From Thermothelomyces thermophilus ATCC 42464 (lineage: Eukaryota; Ascomycota; Sordariomycetes; Sordariales; Chaetomiaceae): a DNA stretch of 64,000 nucleotides. A program made the translations under genes and the position numbers. How positions within the stretch are numbered: the first letter of the stretch is position 1; the number at the start of each line of letters is the position of its first letter. The stretch spans positions 9,858,001-9,922,000 of the forward strand of contig NC_016472.1 of assembly GCF_000226095.1 (NCBI RefSeq), in the 5' to 3' direction. Positions 26,233 through 37,580 of this stretch are shown in pieces. Below the pieces are notes generated by a model. It was not told the DNA's origin. It made no database searches and was given only the letters and a program-made list of their open reading frames with translations.

Positions 26233-26913
26233 CTAAAGGCAAATCTAAGACAGAACCGAAAATAGCGCCCTAGTTAATAACGTTAACACTACCGTTAAGC
26301 TATATAATAGCCCCCGATTCCTATTGTTCTACCGCCTCTAATTCGTCTAGATTCGACAAACCCTATGTAACTATATCTACCCCCTTCTCCACCAGGAACT
26401 CTCATTATTCACGGACCTAAGTTAGACGGGCTAACGCCTCAGAAGCTTTACATTAATATTCTTATAGCAAAGCTTCAGCCTCTTTCTCTTTAGCCTTCAA
26501 ACGACATTGCTCGCGTATAATACGATCTACTACGTTATAATTAGAGATATACTCTCGTAAGGAAACGGGAACTTACAAGAAGAAACTAAAACGCTAGAAC
26601 TATTGTAAGCATAACCCTAACATATATAAGCCTTGTAGCGACGAGATTTTTCAATCATTTTATACACTTAGTTATACTCTACATAATAAGAATATACTAT
26701 CATTATAAATCCGTGATTAGAAATAAACTAAGCTAAACGCTTATAACGAATAGATGCTAGAGATCTACACGTGTCAGACGGCATAACTAATAGTATAAAG
26801 GGCAATAAGAGGCTAAGGAGAAAAACACGTACAAGGAACACAAGGGATATTAGCGCTATTTAAGACGGCCTAAAGAGGGCTTTTAGGTCAAAAGCCTCAG
26901 AGGGAAGGCATCG
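26233..26913 (-). pseudogene. Antisense Cys-rich ORF region of element D
   Basis: The 3' interior of D resumes here after E. On the minus strand ATG at 26784-26782 opens a frame related to that of C and E: a Leu-Ala-Ser-x-Arg-Tyr segment, V-C/Y-K-M-I, a Cys-rich motif (several Cys now Tyr) and G-R/Y-A-C/Y-D/N, then a Glu/Ala/Leu-rich likely coiled coil. It is related but clearly diverged from C/E. Many stops. The plus-strand purine tract (about 26898-26908) precedes the LTR. Confidence 0.55.
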
Positions 26914-27331
26914 TGTTATAGAAATATATATATAGATGCCGCCTAAGCCACTAGCACGAATAGGCTAATCAAGTCAAAGGAACGAAAGGACTAATTACAG
27001 CATAGGAAGCATAGTAATTACTACGCTTACCAGTGATCAGGGTAATTACTACTATACGATCACTCACAATCACCGTAATTAGGAATGATTACTAGGATTA
27101 TATATATATATAGATAGTCACTCGTTATAGTAGACTCTGGGAGTTTACTAGTGGTAACAATCACAATCATAGTACTTATACCAAGCATTGCTAATTACTG
27201 TAAGAGATAACTCTAGTGTTGTTATGAACCCTTTGGCTTTACCGAATCCCTTAGACGACCTGCCTGCTTGTCCCGCTCAATCCACCTTCGTCTAAACCCT
27301 TTTAGAAGAAGTCTAAGTTGGGTTCGTCACA
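26914..27331 (+). repeat. 3' LTR of element D, U3 type 1
   Basis: Starts TGTTATAG, ends GTTCGTCACA, 418 bp, followed by ACTTT. Confidence 0.9.
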
Positions 27332-27336
27332 ACTTT

Positions 27337-29375
27337 GGAGCAATTATATAACCTTTATATAAACTTACTAAGAAGAACGTTAAATTCTAATAGGAAGAGT
27401 AATATAAGCAAGTATTTATATAGATCTATAACGCTATTACTAAAGATCTAGTACTAGTGCTACTAGACCCTAAGAAGCCATTTAAGGTAGAAACGGACGC
27501 TTTAGACTATACCATTAGGGGATAGTTAGGATAACGAAACGAATAAGGGAAGCTATATCCTATAGCCTTCTTTTTAAAAAAGCTCGATAGACTACGTCTT
27601 AATTATCCAATCTATAATAAGGAACTACTTATAATTGTCGAAGCTTTTAAGGAATAGCGACTATACCTTAGTAGCACAATTAAACTAGTATAAGTATATA
27701 TAGATTATAAGAATTTACAATACTTTATAACAACAAAGGAGCTTAATAAACGACAAATATAATAGGTAGAATTCCTTACGGAATTTAATTTTGAGATCTG
27801 CTATAAGAAGGGCAAAGAGAACGTATAAGCAGACGTCTTAAGCCAACAAATAGATTATACAGAAAGACAAACAGAAACAATACTACCATTATTTAAGGAA
27901 CAAATAGACGGAACGCTATACTACGAAACGTAAACACCTATAGAAGATAATTTACTTAACTCGTTCCTGAAATATTACGTAATCTTTAAGAAAGGATCAA
28001 CGAGATATAGTATCAAGTAGTACCTAAACTAGTAGTACCTAACGGAGTAAAAGAAAAAGATAGGAAACTCTAGTACCGAGGTAAAGCGTATATCTATAAT
28101 AAAGATTAATAGCTATAAATGATTTAAGACCTCTATAAGTCGAAACTCGGAGGATATAAAGGAGTTACAAAGACCGTTATACAAGTCAAGAAACACTATA
28201 ACTTTCTATAGTTAACGATACAAGTTAAGAAAGTCATATAGAACTACGATATCTATAATCGAAGCAAAACGGCACGATATAAGCTATATAGGCTACTCTA
28301 GCTACTACTAATAGCTAACAAACTATAGAGTTTAATTATAATAGACTTTATTACGAAACTGCTAGAATCTAAGGATACGGCTATAAGGGTAATCTATGAT
28401 AATATTCTCACTATAGTAGACCACTTAACTAAATAGGTATACTTCTTTTCTTACAAGGAGTTCTAGATAGTAGAACAATTAGCAGATATAATCTATTAGC
28501 AAGTCATATTAGTACACGCTTAGCTATAGGAATAGATTACCAATAGAGATACTAAGTTTATATCAAAGTCCTAGCAAGCGTTAATATAACAATTAGGCGT
28601 TGATAGCAAGCTATTAATGGTATATTACCTATAGACTAACAGATAAATAGAGCGACTAAACCAAGTTATTAAGCAGTACCTCTGTTCTTACATTAACTAT
28701 TAGCAAGATAACTAGGTTATACTATTGCTAACAATATAACTCGCTTATAATATAACGCTAACAGAAACGACTAAAGTTATACCATTCTTCGCAAACTACG
28801 GATATAAAGTAGACCTTAGGCAAGGACTAGAAGTTATAGTATTAAGAGCAGTAGTTAACGTAAAATAAATATATATACTATATAAGAAGCTTAAAGAGGA
28901 ACTCGAGTTTGTTAAAACTAGAATAAAGAACTACTACGATAAATATAGGCTCAAGGGACCTTGCCTAGAGAGGGGAGACAAAGTCTATCTAATTATACAA
29001 AACCTACGAACCAAACGACCAAGTACGAAGCTAGACTTTAAGAAGGTTAGACCCTTTATTATCAAAGAACGAATCTCGATATCTAACTACCAACTATCGT
29101 TACTATCATCTATATAACTATAGACAGACGTTTTTTATATTTCACTTCTCGAACTAGCGCTAAAGAACGCTAAGGTTACTATATATATTAAAGTAAAGGA
29201 TAAAGAGGAAGAATAAGACGTTAAAGAAATCCTAGATTTATATATTATTAATAGAGAACTATAGTACTTAGTTAAATAGCTTAATTTTAGACTAGAAGAT
29301 AACTTATAAGAACTAGTTAAGAACCTAAGTTACCTTAAGAAACTAGAGTAGTTCTACTAGTAGAATCCTAACCGG
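27337..29375 (+). pseudogene. Element B gag-pol, piece 3 (RT end, RNase H, integrase, chromodomain)
   Basis: This continues piece 2 after removal of D and E. RNase H (about 27460-27860), integrase (about 28180-29010) and chromodomain (about 29205-29375) align with C and D in order. Stops are very frequent; this is one of the most eroded stretches. Confidence 0.8.
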
Positions 29376-30112
29376 CTATAAAAACCGGTTCTAAAGCCTA
29401 TTCCCTAATAGAAAAAGAGGGAAACCTACTAAAATTAGGACTAGGATCTAAACCAATCGACTCCTAATCGAGTATATCAAAAGCACCTAATACCTAAGCT
29501 TAACCCGCGAGGGTCTACGTCTCTGACATCGGCAGAGGAGTATCTAGTTCTTCCTCTTCCTCTAGATAAGCTATACCATGATGAAAAACTTTAGTACTAT
29601 AATCGCGTAGGGATTGCTATAAACGATATAATCGACTTAAATAGCTTAGCGTCTAAGTAAGAAGCGCCTTAGTCTTAGTAATCTCTTTCGAAACCTTTTT
29701 CTACTCTAACAAATTCAAAAGGACTAAGATAATTAGTAACCTAGGATTATAAAGGAAAATAATAAGGAACCTATAGGTATCTATAACATTTAGGCTACTA
29801 TACTTCTTACCTATATAAATATAGTTTTAACATTTATTTAAACCTTCTATTATTATATAATGCTTTTATAGTTTTATATTCTAATAATACTTATAAGGTA
29901 TAGTAACCTTGTAACCCTCTTACTTAATCTTAATTATAATAGTATATTATTCGCGCTTAAGATCGCGACAATTCCTAGGGATACGATTAGCTATAACAAA
30001 AAGAAGCTAATAAAAAAAAGACGTTACCTATAAGGAAAAAAAGGGGTATTAGTAGTATTTAAAACAAGTTATAAGAAGCTTTTAAGTCAAAAGCCCTAAA
30101 GAGGGGGCATTA
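29376..30112. other. 3' interior of element B, unlike the same region in C, D and E
   Basis: The pol-to-LTR interval of B does not visibly match that of C/E or D. On the minus strand there are K/C-like positions and a hydrophobic stretch, but no Cys motif that I can call with confidence. A purine tract at about 30098-30108 precedes the LTR. Confidence 0.5.
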
Positions 30113-30564
30113 TATTATAAGCTAACTATATACCGCGACCTAATAGGGCGTAACAGACTAAACAAGCTACTAATCAAGAAGGGCATAGAGCGAGGCTAAC
30201 ACGGGATCGCTAAGGAGCACAGGCTACCACAGGCAAACAATTGCTAAAAGGGAAGGATAGTAGAGGATAGCTAGCTACCAAAGGCAATCCTAGGGCAGGC
30301 TAGAAGGGGACTATAAGCGACCGACAGAAGTATATATATATGTAAATAATCACTCGTTTTAGTGGACTCTAGGAGTTTACCAGTGATAGTAACCTACAAT
30401 CACAGTACTTATAACAAGTATCGCTAACTACTGTAAGAGATAACTCTAGTGTTGTTATAAACCCTTTGGCTTTACCGAATCCCTTAGACAACCTGTACAC
30501 TTGTCCCGCTTAGTTCACCTCCATCTGAACCCTTTTAGAAGAGGTCTGAGTTAGGTTCGTCCCA
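30113..30564 (+). repeat. 3' LTR of element B, U3 type 2
   Basis: Starts TATTATAAGC (mutated TGTTAT), ends GTTCGTCCCA, 452 bp. U3 matches the LTR at 1926-2378. Confidence 0.85.
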
Positions 30565-31092
30565 AAGGGGCTAAGGAGAAAAACACGTATAAGGAATATA
30601 AGGGATATTAGTGCTATTTAAGATGACCTAAAGAGGGCTTTTAGGTCGAAAGCCTCGAAAGGAGGGCATCATATTATAGAAATATATATATAGATGCTAC
30701 CTAAGCTACTAGTATAAATAGGCTAATCAAATCAAAGGAACAAAAGGACCAATTATAACATAAGAAGCATAGTAATCACTATACTTACTAGTAATTAAGG
30801 TAATTACTACTATACGATCACTTACAATCACTATAATTAGGAATAATCACTAGGATTATATATATATATAGATAGTCACTTGTTACAGTAGACTCTAAGA
30901 GTTTACTAGTAATAGCAACCCTTATAATCATAGTACTTATACCAAGTATTGCTGATTACTGTAAGAGACAACTCTAGTGTTGTTATGAACCCTTTAGCTT
31001 CACCGAATCCCTTTGACGACCTGCCTACTTGTCCCGCTTAATCTACCTTTGTCTGAACCCTTTCAGAAGAAGTCTGAGTTAGGTTCGTTACA
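30565..31092 (+). mobile_element. Element F: 3' end of the outermost retrotransposon
   Basis: Positions 30565-30671 match the 3' interior of D (GGCTAAGGAGAAAAACACG is shared with about 26810-26830), including the purine tract, and are followed by an LTR. F therefore carries B and everything nested in B. Its 5' end is outside the window. AGTAG after the LTR (31093-31097) is the presumed target duplication but cannot be verified. Confidence 0.8.
30672..31092 (+). repeat. 3' LTR of element F, U3 type 1
   Basis: Starts TATTATAG (mutated TGTTAT), ends GTTCGTTACA, 421 bp. It marks the right border of the nested repeat block. Confidence 0.85.
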
Positions 31093-31155
31093 AGTAGTTC
31101 GCTACGATTAAACAGATCCACTAGGCGCAGATTAAAGCCGGCCGTATAGAGGGCT

Positions 31156-31587
31156 CTATAGCTGAAGAGAGCGGGTCAGAAAGTACGGAATCAGAGGCTT
31201 CCTATATTGTGGTAGGTTGAACAGACTATTATATAGAAGGTTGAAGAAGATGGGTGGGTGTGTAAGCCAAGAAATGCCAAGTGTACGAAAGGTGGGGTGT
31301 TCCGAATCCAGGGGGTCCGACTTATTATTAGTGGCGGGCCGTTTGTTGGGATCGGCTGAGGACTTGAAAAAGGAAGCGATTGTAGTGGACTGCGGTGGCA
31401 GATAGGGCGCAATGCCATTAATGTTCCATGAAAATATCCGTATTGTCTGCCGGGATCTCATGGAGATCGGCAAGGCGGATTTGGCTTCATCGGTCCGTTC
31501 CAGTTTCTGAACCTGAATGTCTGGAGGTTTTGATCCCTCGACTCTCCTGCGCTTCACAAGAGGTGGGCTAATGTCTCGATCCGCCAT
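31156..31587 (-). pseudogene. N-terminal fragment of an exonuclease III-type AP endonuclease (EEP fold)
   Basis: The ATG at 31587 opens a basic, disordered leader (P-P-L-V-K-R-R-R) and then at about residue 50 the segment I-F-S-W-N-I-N-G-I, the first strand of the endonuclease/exonuclease/phosphatase fold with the conserved N-x-N-G. Family members are several hundred residues and continue with a metal-binding Glu in an F-L-Q-E-type motif. Here recognisable homology stops near residue 90, a possible splice donor (GTACAC) or junction follows, and only 60-70 unrelated codons run to the stop at 31156. The retrotransposon block ends 64 bp further on. I read this as a gene truncated by rearrangement or insertion. 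A spliced continuation beyond the repeat block cannot be excluded. Confidence 0.6.
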
Positions 31588-32780
31588 AGCACCTGATTTG
31601 ATCTGACGCTTCTGCTAACATCGTTCAGCAGAGAATGGTTGCTGCAGTGACTCACTGAGTTCGCTCTGAAACTCATATCCCCTCAGGCGGTCATGTTGTG
31701 CAAAAGGAAGGAATGAGCGCAACAGATAGTTATTACCGTTCTCGGTGACGTCAGAGCCCCAAAATCGGGCCACCTCGCTCACCTCGCAGCTGGGGGTGCT
31801 GGGTTCGCTCCCTAATTAGAGGCACCAGGCTCGCATAAAGAATAGATGTAAAAAAAAGTAAACCTAGTCATTGCAAGGCACAAGAAGCCATAAGATGAGC
31901 TAAATAGTCCAGGTAGGGATTACCAAGTAGGTAACGGCAAATACGGGTGATGGTGATACCCCTGCAATGTCTTCACCGGTTGCTCCGGCTTTGTAGAGGG
32001 ACAACGTGCAGAAGCTGTGGCAGATAGAGCCCCGTGACATCCAAAGCACTCTCCGGCTTTTTCCCTGGAGGTAAATATAATTAGCGAATGACTTTCGTGG
32101 CGAGAGAACATCGAATAGCGGCGTCTGAGCAGGAAAGAGTGACTCACTTGCTGGGCTCGAAGTACCTTCTGCCTAGAGTTTAATTACAGAAAAAAAAAAG
32201 GCCATCAGTTCAATCAGCTTGAAGTTGATCGATCAGTGACAATGAGGACCTTGACTCTGTTACGTGTCAATACGTAGCAAAATTTGCAAGAGTGAATGAA
32301 CGGATTACCGTCTAATAAGAGCAGCAAGTTGGCGGACACCATCAGCCAGTCAACCGGCAAACGCCTGACTATGTATATTACTTGAACTCCGTGGCAGCGA
32401 CCGAATCCCCATTTGTGACCTCAGTAGTCTCGCATGATCTAACTTGACCAGCTATCTCAAATGATTGGTAAAACTTTGGACCTACGTTCAGGGCAATCAA
32501 CCAACAGCAAATGCCCCTATTCCCCTTTGTTACCAGGGTACTTAATTAAACGTCCTCGCGCAGTACCACCTCCCTAGACACCATCCTATTTCCCAAGCAA
32601 TCGTTATCTCGAAGCAAGTTACAAAATACCGCCCATATTATCTGGAAGCCTTCATTGCTCCGGATACTCATTCTCCACTGAGCCCTATACACTTCTCTGT
32701 CCTGGACATAATTACATGTATGTATGTACAAAATTACAGTACATGTGGTCGAGCGACCTTTTTTTTTTGTTGTTGTTGTT
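31588..32780. other. Intergenic, no gene recognised
   Basis: Only short shadow frames occur. The right end (32546-32780) is the probable 3' untranslated region of the DUF4139 gene, with an ATGTATGTATGTAC repeat at about 32714-32727 and a T tract with TTG repeats at 32759-32782. Confidence 0.6.
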
Positions 32781-35346
32781 TTAAAACACCTGTGCCACCC
32801 TCTCTCCCGTCGGGAACGCAACCTCGTACTGCAGCACCAGCTTGACGCTCTTGCCGGCGTTGAGCGACACGTCCCACTGGACCTCGCCGGCCTTCTTCAG
32901 GCTGGCCGTGGCCTTGCCCCAGTCCTGCTCCTCCTTGCCCTCCCGCCCGGGCACGCCGGTCGGCACCGGACCGGTCTTGCCGCCGCTCGCGGCGAGGCCC
33001 GCCGGCCGGAGCACCTCGACCCGGATCTTGTCGTCCTCCGAGACGGGCACCTGATCGAGCACGGTGACGTCGACGGGGCGACCCGCCGCGGCGCGCGTGT
33101 TGACGAGCGTCACGCTGCGCGTGTACACGTTGTTCTCGCCCTTGGAGAAAACGCCCGTCGTGCTGCGCGTCACGTCGGGCTTGGGGTACGCCACCCGGAT
33201 GGCCGGGTCCACTCCCAGGGCCACAGTGAAGCTGTCCCCCGCGCTGCACCGCGGCAGCGTCGACCGCCCCAGGAACGTGCCGTCGAGCGTGAGGCCCATC
33301 GGGCCCCGGAGGAGAGTCAACTTGCTCGTGTTGCGCAGCCGTGCCCGTAGGTATGCCGCCGGTCTGTACTTGGCCACGACGGTACGCGAGAAGCTAACGT
33401 TGGCGAAAGAAACGCGGGCTATCCGCTGCTTGGACGGAGTGGGCGACGGCTTGAGGGTTTTGGCTTGCGGCAGCTCGTACGTGGCCGTCAGGCCGGTCTC
33501 TTCAAAGGAGGGGTCCTGGAAAGAGAGCTCGGGGGCTGGCTCTAGCATCGTCCCGGCGTCGTCGTTGTCGGCGCCGTCGGTGTCCTCGCTGTAGCCCTCG
33601 GGCTGGGTCGCTGCGGAGGTGGCGGCGCGGTCGGGGGACCGGCGGGCGGCGAATAGCACGGGGGCGCGGGAGACTGTCGCTGCCCCTGGAGCCGGAGCTG
33701 CTGGAGGAGCTGCTGGAGGAGCCTGTAGCCCAAAGAGGCTGCCACCCGGGAAATTGTTGGCGTTGGCCCCCACCTGGCCAAAGGCAGAAACGGTGTTGTT
33801 GGCTCCGGTATTGCTCGAATTGAAAGCAGACGCGCCGGGACCATCAGCCGACATACCGAAACGAACTGCGCGAGCCTTGTAGGCGTCGTAAGAAGGGTCC
33901 GGCGGGGGTGGCGGGGGCGGCGCGGACACGGATGAGCTGGCCCGGACTTCCTTCCTCAACTTTGACAGCGGGCCCTGGCCCACCCCAAACAGATCTGTTC
34001 GGGGTCTCTGAGAAACTGCGGCGTTCTGCCGAGAAGTCCAAATCTCTTTTTGGTTCCGCTCCTCCCGGCTGTACACAATGTCGAAGCCATCCGAGAGACC
34101 GATGCCCCTACCGACGAGCTTGAGGCGCCACGGAACGAGCGACGGCACGTCGTCCTGTAGTCCCGAGAAGTTGGCCTGCGAGGTGCTCAGGATCACCTTG
34201 CTGTTGGTCCACGTCTCAGATGTCATGTTGGTCAGACGGGCGTCGAAGCTGAGTGTGGCCGTGTTGGTCGTCGTCGAGAGCGCCAGGTCGTAGCTCGGGG
34301 ACCAGAAGGCGGACGACGTGACGTAGGAAAGGGTCAGGTCGCACGTCACGGTGGCCTGGCCCTCCTTTGGACTCTTGTCCGAAGCAAGCTCAACGTCGGC
34401 GGCACTGGCTATGGAATTTCGGCGAGATGAGCTGGGCGTGAAGTTGGTACCGGCATCAAGGCTAATGCGGACCGTGTAACAGACGCGGGGCCAAAACTTC
34501 CGGCGCTCTCTGCGGATTCGGTCTTTTTCCCTCTCTCGTTCCTCGTCACGGCGTTTCTGCTGCGCCTTCCGCTTCTCTCTTGCCCTCTTGGCCTTGGCTT
34601 TCTCCTCCGCGGCCTTCTTCTCCTCCCTGGCCTGAAGTTTTTCGAGGCGTGCCTTCTCGCGCATCAGTTTTGAGACGCTCTTTGTCAGGTCGCGGTCAAG
34701 AACAGCGCCCTCCATGTGGTCCCGGAAGACCTTTTGGCGCTCCTTGCGGTAGGTCTCCACTCTGGCCTCAATGTCGATGTCGGCTTTTCGGTTCAGAGAA
34801 TTGCAGTACGAGTCGAGAATTCGCAGGCGGCTCTCGGCACTGGCGATGATCTCCTTGGCACGCTTTTGCTCGTCCTGCAAGGCCACCAGCTTATCCTTCA
34901 CTTCCTCAAGCGCCGCATTGACCTTGTCTTCGCTGTCGTCTTCCTCCTCCTCCTCCTCGGACTCATTCTTGTCGGGCTCAGAGTCGGAATCGGGATAAAT
35001 CTCCTCGAAGATGTCTCGGTTGGGCAGCAGCTCAACCGTAATGTCAGTAATGGTAGCTAACCCAGTTCCCTCAACCTTGATTGAATTCTCATCGGCTGTT
35101 GGAGTTACTCCGACGACAGTGATTTCGTTGGCACCGGGCTGCGGATTGTTAGCAAGACTTTCGGGGGGCGAATAATTAATTGCAAGGCGGGAAGAGAAGG
35201 TGGGGGGCGCGGGGCATATAGGTAATATGTACCTTCAGAACCACGTCCTTAATCTCGCGGACGACCTGGGCTTGAGTTGGGAATAGGGTGACAGAACGAG
35301 TGAGAAGGTTCCGGACATGGAATTCCTGCTTATGAGGCCCGTCCAT
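32781..35346 (-). CDS. DUF4140/DUF4139 (mucoidy inhibitor A-like) coiled-coil protein
   Basis: Two exons, 35346-35233 and 35138-32781, joined in phase 0 across a 93-bp intron with GTACAT donor, TGCTAAC branch site and CAG acceptor, give 823 residues. The start at 35346 is chosen because the conserved N-terminal DUF4140 begins right after it; an in-frame start at 35454 would add 36 low-complexity residues. DUF4140 covers about residues 10-105 (G-A-N-E-I-T after the splice). An acidic Glu run, then a Lys/Arg/Glu-rich coiled coil (about 120-260) follow. DUF4139 fills about 260-820, with the typical W-S-P-S-Y-D-L and D-Q-V-P-V-S-E-D signatures, interrupted by a Pro/Ala-rich linker (about 440-560). 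Bacterial relatives are called mucoidy inhibitor A; the role in fungi is unknown. Probably cytosolic, with no signal peptide or membrane segment seen. Confidence 0.88.
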
Positions 35347-36250
35347 TGTCGCTGCAATTGTGATGCTGCTGGATGTAGTTGATGAAGAGGCGGTACGATG
35401 AGGACTCCGAGGGAGGGATGGGCATGGAGGGGATACCGAGCCAGAGAAGCTCAAGGGAACGAAGTCTGCGTTCTTAAATATCCTGATACCCGCCGGGATG
35501 GGGGTTAAGATTGAATGAGTTACCTCATGGAGGCCGTGTCAGGGTAGGTACATCAAAGCTGTTGCTCTACACAGTAGTTGATTGGAAGGCTACAAAAAAG
35601 CTGGTCACTACCGGCAAACTTGAGGTAGAAGCGACTCAAAATGCTGACAAAAGAGACAAGCGACATCTCTAAATTAACGGTACCCCACCCTGGGGTATCC
35701 TAGGTAGGCAACCAGAGCGGGGCGGGGACTTTTGCTCAGTTGTGCAAACACTAGTCCACGGAGAGGGTGTTCCCGTCTGCCTACGGAGTACACAAATGAA
35801 CTTTGGAAAGGGATCCTGCGCCAGACGAAGAGGAAATATTGGCCCTGGAGTTTGTCGGAGCCTAGGCAAGTCTCCAATGTGATGCGGATTCCTTTTTCGT
35901 CGTCCGCCTAGCACCTTTTAATCGTCAACACGCTTTATGCCTATCATATTCTGGACTCCGTTTTTACAATGAGTTGCCTGATGGGTCTCAACTGCCTTGC
36001 GGCGCAGCCAACCGAGCCGACCGAGAAAAAGCGGGGATGCATGTTAGCTTGGCTCCCGCAGCGACCCGTCCCCCAGGCTGCCCTACAGATCCGCTCCTGC
36101 CATATGCCTTCCCGCAGACCCTCTTCGGCGGCAACCTCATCAAGGGCCTCAGAGTTCAAGCTTATCAGTAATATAGCTTTTTTGTATTGTTTGATACCAG
36201 GAAACACACGATTTTGGCCTTGACCTTTTTTTTTCCTCTCCACCACTGCC
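35347..36250. promoter_or_regulatory. Divergent promoter region between the DUF4139 and membrane-protein genes
   Basis: About 0.9 kb without a credible gene separates two genes transcribed away from each other. It contains one TACGGAGTA motif (35782-35790), a sequence repeated in other spacers of this window, and a pyrimidine-rich stretch (36226-36246) just before the start at 36251. No classical TATA box is obvious. Confidence 0.4.
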
Positions 36251-37580
36251 ATGGACATCCAGCAGCCTCACTCGCAGCCGCCTCTTGGCCGCTACGAGCC
36301 TAATCACGCATCGGAACACTCACACAACGGCGACCATACCCTCAACTCCTCGACTCTCCCATATCGGCCCCGTCCCGATGCTCCAGAGACCACTTATCCC
36401 AATCAACAGCCATACCCCGGCAGTGAGCCCTCCAAACCCACCTCATACATGGGGCCGCCACCACATCCCTCTGCCCCTGCTCAAGGCCCCCTGAACACGT
36501 CCTCGTCGACGTCATACAACTTGAACGACACTACCAGTTCTGCTCAGCACTTAGCCCATGTATCCCCGCAACCCATTCCAGGCCCCGGTCTGGATTCCAA
36601 GTCTGAACCCCCCAGTGTCCCAGGCCCCCACGCTGCTGCGTCAACCACCTCCTACCCGCCTCCCAACCACTACGGCCACGCAACCGCAACCCCCCCGGCA
36701 GCGCCAGCAGACGCTGTTCCCAATGCGATCAACGGCGGCACCAACGCCGCCACCGACATCCGCGCCGGCCGCGCGTCCGCCGAGTCCGCCCTGCGCGAGC
36801 TGCTCGCCGCCCGGCGGCAGCGGATCATGGTTCACCGCGTCGACGGCGCGGGCGCCAACGGCCACGTCGCCGGCGGGAAGTCGGATCTCGCGGCCGAGGT
36901 GGAGTGGAAGGTGCGGTCGCAGACGGGGCTGGTGCTGCTTGGGTTGAGGGGCTTGCAGGAGCGGGTCGGGACGGTCCTGGCCAGGGCGGAAGGGGAGCGG
37001 TGGAGGAGGTGGGGGGTTGGAGGAGTTATGTGAGTAGCCTTTCCTTTACCCTTGTTCCCTTTCTTTCCCTCATTTTTAGAACCAAGGGTTCGTCTCGAGG
37101 AGAGGGGGTGATGAAGTGGGAGTTGATGGGCCGGATGGGGAAGTGCCCTGTACACCGTGCAGAAAAAGAAGATTCTGTAGGGAGGGATTCCGTATGGTGT
37201 CGGCCTGGCTGACTGATTCTAACCTCCCTTGTTTCTTCAGAGCCTCTGTCATCCCCCTCGTTAAACGCCTGTTCCGTCGCCGCCGGGGTGAAGACGACGA
37301 CTCGTCCAACACGACCGAGTACGCTTTCAAAAAGAGCAGGAACCTTGTATCGCGCATCCTGGCGACCACGAATCGACCGGGGCTGGGAACCGTAGCCTTC
37401 TTTGTTTTCGCCGTACTGTATATCTTTCAAAACGAGGTCACGCTGCGCGTGGCGCGGACCGTATCGAAGCGGTTGAAGCGGCTCGCGGCCAAGGTTGAAG
37501 ATGGCCGCGAGGAGCTTACTGAGCACGACGTCAAGGTGTTGCAGGGGTGGAGATGGCGAGTGCTGGCTTGGAGTGAGTGA
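36251..37580 (+). CDS. Proline-rich protein with one C-terminal membrane segment, function unknown
   Basis: Exons 36251-37029 and 37241-37580 join in phase 2 (AT|A) over a 211-bp intron with GTGAGT donor, CTAAC branch site and TTCAG acceptor, giving 372 residues. The ATG follows a short pyrimidine tract and has CC just before it. Residues 1-165 are Pro/Ser/His/Thr-rich and surely disordered. Residues 170-260 are Ala/Arg/Glu/Leu-rich and probably helical. After a basic patch (K-R-L-F-R-R-R-R-G) there is one hydrophobic segment (about residues 306-325, G-L-G-T-V-A-F-F-V-F-A-V-L-Y-I-F) and a basic helical tail that ends V-L-A-W-S-E. The layout suggests a tail-proximal single-pass protein of an internal membrane. 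I do not recognise the family. Confidence 0.75.

Larger units (their letters stand above)
12251..27331 (+). mobile_element. Element D: full-length retrotransposon interrupted by element E
   Basis: Two 418-bp type 1 LTRs (12251-12668, 26914-27331) and the target duplication ACTTT (12246-12250, 27332-27336) bound it. Removing E and one ATCGG copy leaves about 7.49 kb, close to C and E. The insertion point is in the reverse transcriptase region of B. Gene order matches C. The purine tract is at about 26898-26908. Confidence 0.92.
2379..30564 (+). mobile_element. Element B: LTR retrotransposon split by C and D(+E)
   Basis: Three pieces belong to one plus-strand element: 2379-3808, 11402-12250 and 27337-30564. 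Rejoining them across C and D restores collinearity with the gag-pol order of C. It ends in a type 2 LTR (30113-30564) preceded by a purine-rich tract (about 30098-30108, the usual plus-strand primer site). Its 5' end is missing because A and the window edge cut it off. The five bases after the LTR (AAGGG) fit a target duplication in the 3' interior of F: D reads AAGAG just before the same GCTAAGGAG. Confidence 0.85.

Noticed and set aside
1-31092. CRISPR-like repeated units
   Set aside because: The repeats are 418-453-bp LTRs with target duplications in a eukaryotic genome, not short spaced repeats.
1-31092. Centromere core
   Set aside because: A+T-rich RIP-mutated nests are common in centromeres of such fungi, but also in other heterochromatin. 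Nothing in the sequence itself decides it; CENP-A mapping would.
32724-33594. Plus-strand frames of 170-208 codons within the DUF4139 gene
   Set aside because: Antisense shadows in GC-rich coding DNA; the minus-strand frame has family signatures.
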